Shown here in pieces: positions 1 to 4,507 of a stretch of DNA of 5,540 nt. A model generated the notes under the pieces. That model was given only the letters and a program-made list of their open reading frames with translations. It did not search any database and was not told the origin of the DNA. Made by a program: the position numbers and the translations under genes. This DNA comes from Deltaproteobacteria bacterium (GTDB lineage Bacteria > Desulfobacterota > SM23-61): NCBI GenBank assembly GCA_026388915.1, contig JAPLIW010000282.1, forward strand, positions 1-5,540, given 5' to 3'. Positions within the stretch are counted from its first letter, which is position 1, and each line of letters begins with the position of its first letter.

Positions 1-360
1 GAACCCTTGATTTCGCCCGAGCAGATGGTACCCCTCAAGCTCTGGGCCAACGGCGTGGAAACTCGGAACCTGAACGAAGGGGGGGGAAGAAGGGTGAACA
101 TCGACCCGGGTTATCTGGCCGGGTCGAAATTCGTTCTCGTCACCGGAAAAGATTACAGCCACCGGCTCTACCTCGGGGAAGGAATTTACGGGGAAGTCAC
201 CCTGATGGTTCAGCAAGGAGGGTTTGCGCCCCTGCCTTGGACATATCCGGACTACGGGTCCCAGCCTCTCTTGGGGATCTTGGATTCGCTGCGGAAACGG
301 TACCTCTGGCAACTGAAACAACAGGGCGAAAGAGCGAAAAAGGAAAAAGGCCAAGAATAA
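1..360 (+). CDS. DUF4416 family protein, C-terminal part (5' end outside window)
   Basis: The reading frame is open from base 1 and stops at TAA 358-360, giving 119 codons of a protein that begins upstream. The family is normally about 170-200 residues, so roughly the last two thirds is present. Recognisable DUF4416 signatures are the block ETRNLNEGGGRRVNIDPGYL at local residues 20-39, 'TGKDYSHRLYLGEGIYGEVTL' around 48-68, and 'PLPWTYPDY' at 77-85. The tail (about 104-119) is lysine- and glutamate-rich and looks unstructured. The biochemical function of DUF4416 is not known to me. An internal TTG at position 7 could be read as a start, but the conserved block continues the frame to the left edge, so a truncated gene is more likely. 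It sits 66 bases upstream of yicC in the same direction, an arrangement I recall from Desulfobacterota genomes. Confidence 0.85.
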   Translation, partial: EPLISPEQMVPLKLWANGVETRNLNEGGGRRVNIDPGYLAGSKFVLVTGKDYSHRLYLGEGIYGEVTLMVQQGGFAPLPWTYPDYGSQPLLGILDSLRKRYLWQLKQQGERAKKEKGQE

Positions 361-377
361 TCTTTCGCCTTTTCGCC
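325..377 (+). other. Imperfect stem-loop spanning the DUF4416 stop codon
   Basis: Bases 325-341 (GGCGAAAGAGCGAAAAA) can pair with 361-377 (TCTTTCGCCTTTTCGCC). This gives 14 Watson-Crick pairs, one G-U and two mismatches around a 19-base loop that contains the TAA. No clean T-run follows, only a pyrimidine-rich stretch, so it is at best a weak terminator or processing site before yicC. It could also be an accident of the repeated GCGAAA unit. Confidence 0.35.
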
Positions 378-426
378 TCTTCCCCTTGTCGCCCCCATTT
401 AACTTATCATTTCAGGGACGAACCTT

Positions 427-1305
427 ATGATCAAAAGCATGACCGGCTACGGCCGCGGAGAATGGCAGGGGGAAGGAAAGAAGCTGGAAGTGGAGATCAA
501 GTCGGTCAACCACCGCTACTGCGACATCTCCCTTCGCCTTCCCCGGAAGCTGAATCCTTTGGAGACTCAGGCGCGCAACTTCCTGCGCCAGCGCGTCTCC
601 CGCGGACGAATCGAAGTCTTTGTCCAGGTGGATGAATCTGCCCTGGCCGAACAGAAGCTGGAGCTCGACCTGAAAGTGGCCAGGGATTACTTCCTCGGCC
701 TGAAAGCCCTGCAGGAAAACCTGGGGATCCCGGGCGAGGTCCGACTGGAAACCCTGGCCGGCTTCCGAGACATCTTCACCCGGAAGGAATCCGAACCGGA
801 TCTGAAAAAGGAGTGGGAATGCCTCCAGGCGGCGCTCGAAGGGGCCCTGGCCGGGTTGGAAGCCATGCGCCGGGACGAGGGCCTGAAGCTGAAGGAGGAT
901 TTTCTGGCCAGGCTATCGGCCCTGGAGAAGATGATCCAGGAAATCGAAGACCAGGCTCCTCTGGCTTTAAAAGCTTCCCGGGACCGGCTGGCCCAGCGGG
1001 TCCAGGAGTTGAGCGGGGGATTGGGGATCGATGAGAATCGCCTGGCGCAGGAGGTCGCTTTTCTGGCCGAGCGAAGCGACATTACCGAGGAACTGGTCCG
1101 CCTCCGCAGCCACCTGAATCAGTACCGGGAGATGCTGAATTCCCCGGAACCGGCGGGGAGGAAGCTGGAGTTCCTCCTCCAGGAAATCAACCGGGAGGCC
1201 AACACCATGGGATCCAAGATCAACGACGCCGGGATCTCCCACGTGGTGGTGGAGATGAAGAGCGAACTGGAAAAGATTCGCGAGCAGGTCCAGAATATCG
1301 AATAA
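427..1305 (+). CDS. yicC: YicC family endoribonuclease-like protein
   Basis: This is a 292-residue protein of normal full length for the YicC/YloC family. E. coli YicC has been described as an endoribonuclease that acts in small-RNA turnover, for example on RyhB; the role here is by homology. The N-terminal YicC domain opens with the hallmark SMTGYGRGE (residues 4-12) and continues with 'EIKSVNHRYCDISLRLP' (23-39). The middle (about 125-205) is rich in Lys, Glu and Leu and is probably helical. The C-terminal DUF1732 region holds ERSDITEELVRLRSHL (215-230) and 'GRKLEFLLQEINREANTMGSK' (about 244-264), the most conserved part of the family, and ends normally at a TAA. The ATG at 427 has AGGGA at 414-418, 8 bases upstream, and gives the canonical N-terminus. 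It follows the DUF4416 gene closely and is probably co-transcribed with it. In many bacteria yicC precedes gmk and rpoZ, as it does here. Confidence 0.96.
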   Translation: MIKSMTGYGRGEWQGEGKKLEVEIKSVNHRYCDISLRLPRKLNPLETQARNFLRQRVSRGRIEVFVQVDESALAEQKLELDLKVARDYFLGLKALQENLGIPGEVRLETLAGFRDIFTRKESEPDLKKEWECLQAALEGALAGLEAMRRDEGLKLKEDFLARLSALEKMIQEIEDQAPLALKASRDRLAQRVQELSGGLGIDENRLAQEVAFLAERSDITEELVRLRSHLNQYREMLNSPEPAGRKLEFLLQEINREANTMGSKINDAGISHVVVEMKSELEKIREQVQNIE

Positions 1306-1307
1306 TT

Positions 1308-1330
1308 TTTCACCGCAGAGAACGCAGAGA
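1308..1330 (-). repeat. Dispersed 'CACCGCAGAG' repeat, copy 1
   Basis: The sequence TTTCACCGCAGAGAACGCAG followed by AGA begins three bases after the yicC stop. It is the inverted counterpart of copies 2 and 3. Its reverse complement matches 1399-1420 at 19 of 22 positions. Elements of this wording (CTCTGYG units ending in GGTGAAA) are, as far as I recall, common short intergenic repeats in environmental Desulfobacterota genomes. The genome-wide copy number cannot be seen from this window. Confidence 0.7.
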
Positions 1331-1398
1331 TTTAAATAATTCACCTTAAAAATTTCGCCAAAAGCAATATCCGGGTTTGGCCTTTATTCGATTCGATC

Positions 1399-1420
1399 CT
1401 CAGCGCCCTCTGCGGTGAAA
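1399..1420 (+). repeat. Dispersed 'CACCGCAGAG' repeat, copy 2 (inverted to copy 1)
   Basis: CTCAGCGCCCTCTGCGGTGA plus AA is nearly the reverse complement of copy 1. In RNA the two could form a stem of about 22 base pairs with three mismatches around a loop of about 69 bases. A T-rich stretch (1421-1445) follows. The arrangement could therefore stop or stabilise the yicC transcript, although the long loop is unlike a textbook intrinsic terminator. Confidence 0.65.
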
Positions 1421-1446
1421 TATTTTAGTTCTTAATTTTATTCTTA

Positions 1447-1477
1447 TCTCTGTGCCCTCTGTGCCTCTGTGGTGAAA
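1447..1477 (+). repeat. Dispersed repeat, copy 3 (CTCTGTG triplicate), abutting the gmk start
   Basis: Three CTCTGTG units lie at 1448-1454, 1457-1463 and 1465-1471, followed by GTGAAA. The unit ending matches copy 2 (CTCTGYGGTGAAA), in the same direction. The last base of the element is the A of the upstream candidate ATG of gmk (1477). The element therefore reaches into the translation initiation region of that gene. Confidence 0.7.
1471..1475 (+). promoter_or_regulatory. Shine-Dalgarno-like GGTGA of gmk, inside repeat copy 3
   Basis: GGTGA is complementary to UCACC in the 3' tail of 16S rRNA, part of the extended anti-Shine-Dalgarno. It lies 7 bases before ATG 1483 but only 1 base before ATG 1477, which favours 1483 as the start of gmk. 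No purine-rich AGGAG-type site exists upstream, so the repeat itself appears to provide ribosome binding. Confidence 0.45.
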
Positions 1478-1482
1478 TGTCG

Positions 1483-2097
1483 ATGAAAAAGAAAGAAGGG
1501 ATTCTGTTCGTTGTTTCCGGCGCCTCGGGAACGGGCAAGTCCACCCTGTGCCGGGCCATGCTGAAGACTTTTCCTTGCCTTCGCTTCTCCGTCTCCCACA
1601 CCACCCGTCCCCGGCGGCCCGGAGACCGGGAGGGGCGGGATTATTACTTCGTCTCTCCCGCGGAATTTCAGAAGATGATCGACCGGGGAGATTTTGTGGA
1701 GTGGGCCGAAATTTACGAGAACCGGTATGGGACCTCGAAGCGGATGTTGGACAAGGCCCGGCTGGGGGGACGGGATTTGATCCTGGATATCGACGTACAG
1801 GGGGTCCGGCAGCTGCGGGATCAAAAGATCCCCGGAGTTTTCGTGTTCATCCTGCCGCCATCCCTGAAGGAGCTGAAGCGGCGGCTGAAGAACCGGAAAA
1901 CCGAAGGAAGCGAGGCCTTGGCAGAACGGTTGAAAAAAGCCCAGGCTGAAATCTCCCGGGCCCGCATGTACGACTACTGGGTCACCAACGACGACCTGAA
2001 AAAGGCCGGGGAACGGCTCAAGGCCGTCCTCCTGGCCGAACACTGCCGGCGGGAGAGATTGACGGAACTGATCGAAAAATTGCTGATTGAAAAATAG
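1483..2097 (+). CDS. gmk: Guanylate kinase
   Basis: This is a cytosolic enzyme that phosphorylates GMP (and dGMP) with ATP to give GDP, an essential step in GTP and (p)ppGpp supply. From ATG 1483 the protein has 204 residues; from the alternative ATG 1477 it has 206. Both fit the family's usual 200-210. The P-loop GASGTGKST is at residues 13-21 (1483 numbering). The GMP-binding region follows with 'SVSHTTRPRRPGDREGRDYYF' (36-56) and 'GDFVEWAEIYENRYGTS' (69-85). The strand and loop 'LILDIDVQGVRQL' are at 99-111, and the Arg-rich lid (KRRLKNRKTEG) lies near 132-142. No key residue is missing. I prefer 1483 because its spacing to GGTGA is normal. It is followed by rpoZ after 126 bases, the classical gmk-rpoZ pairing. 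A remA gene, often found between yicC and gmk, is absent; only repeats fill that gap. Confidence 0.97.
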   Translation: MKKKEGILFVVSGASGTGKSTLCRAMLKTFPCLRFSVSHTTRPRRPGDREGRDYYFVSPAEFQKMIDRGDFVEWAEIYENRYGTSKRMLDKARLGGRDLILDIDVQGVRQLRDQKIPGVFVFILPPSLKELKRRLKNRKTEGSEALAERLKKAQAEISRARMYDYWVTNDDLKKAGERLKAVLLAEHCRRERLTELIEKLLIEK

Positions 2098-2148
2098 AGG
2101 TTAATCCCCTTAAAATCACAATAGCCGCCTGAGGCTCCTTCTCGCCCA

Positions 2149-2177
2149 TCCCTCCCCCTTCAGAGGAAGAGGAGGGA
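2149..2177 (+). other. Possible short hairpin in the gmk-rpoZ gap
   Basis: TCCCTCC (2149-2155) can pair with GGAGGGA (2171-2177), and the inner CTT/AAG can extend it, in a purine/pyrimidine-skewed stretch. No T-run follows, so this is not a convincing terminator. The rest of the 126-base gap (2098-2223) shows no ORF and no promoter that I can defend. A competing pairing (CAGAGG 2161-2166 with CCTCTG 2190-2195) is also possible. Confidence 0.25.
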
Positions 2178-2223
2178 GCGGCAGGATGCCCTCTGGGGTT
2201 CTTAAAAGTCAGGAGGAAGAAAC

Positions 2224-2463
2224 ATGGCTCGAATTACCGTGGAAGATTGCTTGAAGAAACTGCCCAACCGGTTTGCTTTGGTGTCGCTGGCTTCCGCCAG
2301 GACCAAGCAGCTCTACAAGGGGTCCCATCCCCGTGTCCAGGCCGACAACAAGGAAGTGGTGTTGGCCCTGCGGGAAGTGGCCGCCGGCAAAGTGACCACG
2401 GCCCGACCTCTGAAGGAAGACCTCCCGCTGCAAACCAAGGCCCCCCAAGAACTCAAGCCCTAG
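2224..2463 (+). CDS. rpoZ: DNA-directed RNA polymerase subunit omega
   Basis: Omega is the small subunit that clamps the beta' subunit, aids assembly of RNA polymerase and, in proteobacteria, forms part of a ppGpp site. The 79-residue product is of typical length. It starts MARITVEDCLKKLPNRFALV, followed by 'ASARTKQLYKG' (24-33) and 'NKEVVLALREVAAGKV' (42-57), the conserved omega pattern. The C-terminal 20 residues are variable and polar, as usual. The start is well supported: a perfect AGGAGG at 2211-2216 lies 7 bases before the ATG, the strongest ribosome-binding site in the window. It follows gmk, and pyrF begins 17 bases after its stop, so rpoZ and pyrF are probably co-transcribed. Confidence 0.96.
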   Translation: MARITVEDCLKKLPNRFALVSLASARTKQLYKGSHPRVQADNKEVVLALREVAAGKVTTARPLKEDLPLQTKAPQELKP

Positions 2464-2465
2464 CC

Positions 2466-2470
2466 GGAGG
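2466..2470 (+). promoter_or_regulatory. Ribosome-binding site deciding the TTG start of pyrF
   Basis: GGAGG lies immediately after the rpoZ stop codon and 10 bases before TTG 2481. No other start in this frame has such a site: GTG 2511 has none nearby, and starts further upstream lie inside rpoZ. It therefore points to a TTG start. Confidence 0.6.
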
Positions 2471-2480
2471 TCCCAATCCC

Positions 2481-3206
2481 TTGAACTCCCCATTATCCGC
2501 AGCCCAAAGAGTGATCTTCGCCCTGGACGTTGCCACCCTGGAAGAGGCCCGGAAGTTTGTCCGCCTTCTGAAAGGGCGGACGGGTTTCTTCAAAGTGGGT
2601 CTGGAGCTCCATACGGCCTATGGCCAGGAAGCGGTTAAAGTCGTCCAGGGGGAGGGAGGCCGGGTCTTTCTGGATTTGAAGTTTCACGACATTCCCAACA
2701 CCGTATCCCGGGCCGCCGAAGAAGCGGTCAAGCTCGGCGTGGACATGTTCAACCTCCACGCTTCCGGTGGAACCGAGATGATGCGGGAAACGGCGGAACG
2801 GTGCCGGAAGGCCGCGGAAAAGATGAACCGTCGTCCTCCCATCATCCTGGCGGTCACCGTTCTGACCAGCATGGACGACGGGAACTTGAGAGAAATCGGC
2901 ATGGCGGGCCCGGTTGAAGAAAGAGTCGTAACCCTGGCGGAGCTGGCCCGGAAAGCCGGGATGGACGGCGTGGTGGCCTCCCCCCGGGAGATTGCTTCCA
3001 TCCGCGGGCGCTGCGGCAAGGATTTCCTCATCGTCACCCCGGGGATCCGTCCGGCCTTCGAAGCCGGGAAGGATGACCAGAAAAGGGTGATGACCGCCCG
3101 GGAGGCGATTTCCGCTGGGGCGAGTTACATTGTGGTGGGTCGTCCGGTCCGGCTGGCGCCGGATCCGGCAGCGGCCATGGATAAGCTCCTGGAGGAGATA
3201 CGGTAA
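2481..3206 (+). CDS. pyrF: Orotidine 5'-phosphate decarboxylase
   Basis: This cytosolic enzyme makes UMP by decarboxylating orotidine 5'-phosphate, the last step of de novo pyrimidine synthesis. From TTG 2481 it has 241 residues, typical of the bacterial short form. The TIM-barrel landmarks are in order: 'VIFALDV' (11-17) with substrate Asp16, 'FFKVGLEL' (36-43) with Lys38, and the catalytic motif LDLKFHDIPNT (64-74) with Asp65, Lys67 and Asp70. After these come 'LAVTVLTSM' (113-121), 'VTPGIRP' (165-171), DDQKR (178-182) and the phosphate-gripping VVGRPV (198-203). All catalytic residues are present. The start is TTG, supported by GGAGG at 2466-2470. GTG 2511 is possible but would begin directly at the first beta strand. 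The frame also stays open upstream through rpoZ, but that part is an overlapping-frame artefact with no PyrF similarity. Confidence 0.95.
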   Translation: MNSPLSAAQRVIFALDVATLEEARKFVRLLKGRTGFFKVGLELHTAYGQEAVKVVQGEGGRVFLDLKFHDIPNTVSRAAEEAVKLGVDMFNLHASGGTEMMRETAERCRKAAEKMNRRPPIILAVTVLTSMDDGNLREIGMAGPVEERVVTLAELARKAGMDGVVASPREIASIRGRCGKDFLIVTPGIRPAFEAGKDDQKRVMTAREAISAGASYIVVGRPVRLAPDPAAAMDKLLEEIR

Positions 3207-3211
3207 TCGGA

Positions 3212-3230
3212 TTTTCCTCTATGGGGAAAA
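3212..3230 (+). other. Small hairpin between pyrF and the lipoprotein gene
   Basis: TTTTCCTC (3212-3219) pairs with GGGGAAAA (3223-3230), giving 8 pairs including one G-U with a TAT loop. It ends 5 bases before the AGGAG (3236-3240) of the next gene. No T-run follows, so termination is unlikely. It might affect translation or mRNA stability. Confidence 0.35.
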
Positions 3231-3251
3231 CCCTCAGGAGATCTTACCCCG

Positions 3252-4226
3252 ATGACGCTCCGATTTCTCTTCCCAGCGGTCTTCTTTCTGCTCCTGCTTC
3301 CAATGAGTTGTGCAGGGCCTCCCGCGCGGATGCCGGCGGAGGAGGCGCCCCGGCCCCTTCAACCCCAGGTCTCCGACTATGTTCCCAAGAAAGCATATGA
3401 TCTGGGTTTTATTCCGGCCTGGGAAAGCGCCCTTCAGTCTCTGCGGGAAACGAATATCCCCCTGACCATCCAGGACCGGGACAAGGGAATCATCCGGACC
3501 GATTATATAAAAGGGGCGGAGATCCGCCGCCTGGAGAAGGCCTTCTCGGCCCGGTACAAATACAATATTTTTTTATTCAGGGAGTCGGAGAAAAGGACGG
3601 TCCTGAATGTCCGTTGCCTTTATGAGATCAAGGAAAAAAGCGGGCAGTCTTTTGGAAACGCCAATGATCTCTACCCGGATGAAGTCATTGTCCTGGAAAA
3701 GGAATTATATCGGATCATCGAATCCACCCTGAACCGGGCAGAAGCTTCGAGGCCCCCGGGTCCGAAAGCGGAGGAAAAAGAGAAGGCTCCCGCACCCCAA
3801 GCTCCATCCCCCACGGCTTCCTGGCCAATATTTCCTCCGGAAACGGCCAGAGGGAAAGAGCGGTCTTCTCCTTCTCCGGCATCGGTCCCGGCGATCCCTG
3901 AGGTTTCCAAACCCAAAGAAATGCCCCCGGTCTCTTCCCGGGAAGCTCAAACTTCCCCACCTCCGGCAAAGGAGATGACTCCCATTTCCGCTAAACCGGA
4001 GCGAACGGCGAAGCCCGTCACGCCCCAGCCCAAAATTTTTCTGCTCACGAAAAAGAACGCCAACTTGCGGGAACGGCCCTCCACGCAGTCGAAAACCATA
4101 CTGACCCTGAAGCCGGGGAGGAAGGTGGAGAAGATCGGGGAGTCGGGAAATTGGGTACAAATTAGGATCTGGGAAACGACGACCGGATGGATCTTGAAGG
4201 ACCTGCTGCAGGAAGCCCCCCCATAA
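3252..4226 (+). CDS. Probable lipoprotein with BamC-like domain and C-terminal SH3b domain
   Basis: This 324-residue protein belongs to no single named family that I recognise. Residues 1-20 form a signal sequence with a strong hydrophobic core (FLFPAVFFLLLLP) ending in PMSC. Cys20 is a likely lipidation site, although the lipobox is imperfect, with Pro at -3. Residues about 44-164 resemble the BamC/NlpB fold: 'AWESALQSLRETNIPLTIQD', then GIIRTDYI (79-86), 'ARYKYNIFLF' (100-109), and a final helix ending IIESTL. Residues about 165-260 are a low-complexity linker rich in Pro, Ser, Lys and Glu. Residues about 261-321 are a bacterial SH3 domain, with 'ANLRERPSTQSKTILTLKPG' (270-289) and 'GNWVQIRIWETTTGWI' (299-314). 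SH3b domains in such proteins often bind cell-wall glycans. I infer an envelope-anchored protein spanning towards peptidoglycan; the function is unknown. ATG 3252 has AGGAG 11 bases upstream. It follows pyrF by 45 bases. Confidence 0.85.
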   Translation: MTLRFLFPAVFFLLLLPMSCAGPPARMPAEEAPRPLQPQVSDYVPKKAYDLGFIPAWESALQSLRETNIPLTIQDRDKGIIRTDYIKGAEIRRLEKAFSARYKYNIFLFRESEKRTVLNVRCLYEIKEKSGQSFGNANDLYPDEVIVLEKELYRIIESTLNRAEASRPPGPKAEEKEKAPAPQAPSPTASWPIFPPETARGKERSSPSPASVPAIPEVSKPKEMPPVSSREAQTSPPPAKEMTPISAKPERTAKPVTPQPKIFLLTKKNANLRERPSTQSKTILTLKPGRKVEKIGESGNWVQIRIWETTTGWILKDLLQEAPP

Positions 4227-4261
4227 CCAATGCGGAATTCGGAATGGGGAATTCGGAATGT

Positions 4262-4284
4262 AGGGGCGCGCGGCGCGCGCCCTT
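4262..4284 (+). repeat. GC-rich REP-like hairpin downstream of the lipoprotein gene
   Basis: GGGCGCGC (4264-4271) pairs perfectly with GCGCGCCC (4275-4282) around a GGC loop, and G-T and A-T pairs at the base extend it. It is very stable but has no T-run, so it is not a standard intrinsic terminator. It starts 35 bases after the stop of the lipoprotein gene and could protect or end that transcript. Confidence 0.6.
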
Positions 4285-4421
4285 GAGGAATGCCGGGTGA
4301 GGATAGAATATGAAATCCGAAGCACGAAATCCGAAATTCGAAACCAATCCGACATCCCAAAATCCCAAACCCGAAACAAAGATGCCCGAAAGGATTTATT
4401 CATTCGAATTTTGAATTTGTT

Positions 4422-4446
4422 TCGGTCCCGCGCTTCGCGGGATCGA
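4422..4446 (+). repeat. Second GC-rich hairpin, flanked by ATTCGAATTT copies
   Basis: TCGGTCCCGCG (4422-4432) pairs with CGCGGGATCGA (4436-4446) over 11 positions, one of them G-U, with a CTT loop. A 10-base direct repeat ATTCGAATTT lies on both sides (4402-4411 and 4448-4457). It sits about 60 bases before ettA. No T-run follows directly. Confidence 0.55.
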
Positions 4447-4507
4447 TATTCGAATTTCGAGTTTTATGAGTAATTGATCTTCGGAAATGATGGGAGTTTA
4501 GAAATAC

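Larger units (their letters stand above)
4227..4507 (+). repeat. Repeat-rich intergenic mosaic before ettA
   Basis: These 281 bases contain no gene but many short repeats. GGAATTCGGAATG occurs at 4234-4246 and 4248-4260 (period 14). GAAATCCGAA occurs at 4312-4321 and 4326-4335 (also period 14). ATCCCAAA is in tandem at 4354-4361 and 4362-4369. CGAAATTCGAA (4332-4342) is exactly inverted at 4449-4459 (TTCGAATTTCG). ATTCGAATTT is repeated directly at 4402-4411 and 4448-4457. Two strong hairpins are listed separately. The style resembles dispersed non-coding repeats of environmental Desulfobacterota. The promoter of ettA should lie in or near this gap, but I cannot place -35/-10 boxes with confidence. 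Confidence 0.65.

Noticed and set aside
1331..1398. Possible promoter for gmk in the AT-rich spacer between repeat copies 1 and 2
   Set aside because: No pair of -35 and -10 boxes with acceptable spacing could be picked; any call would be chance in AT-rich DNA.
1444..2043. A 199-codon minus-strand frame opposite gmk, ending in TTEAQRAQR
   Set aside because: It is a shadow of gmk. Its last residues are only the translation of repeat copy 3, a wording often seen in spurious gene calls that run into this repeat type.
2098..2223. Possible riboswitch or small RNA in the gmk-rpoZ gap
   Set aside because: Only short, mutually exclusive pairings are visible and no known riboswitch consensus is recognisable; there is no T-run and no defensible promoter.
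2247..2480. In-frame upstream extension of pyrF overlapping rpoZ
   Set aside because: The extension reads through rpoZ in another frame, has no PyrF similarity, and lies outside the usual family length; rpoZ has the strong ribosome-binding site.
3705..4403. Several minus-strand frames opposite the lipoprotein gene and the following repeats
   Set aside because: They are Arg/Gly/Phe-rich shadows that run into noncoding repeats; none has a ribosome-binding site or family resemblance.
4227..4507. Possible CRISPR array because of spaced short repeats
   Set aside because: Repeats are only 8-13 bases, the periods are 8-14 bases, and no spacer-sized units occur; this does not fit CRISPR.
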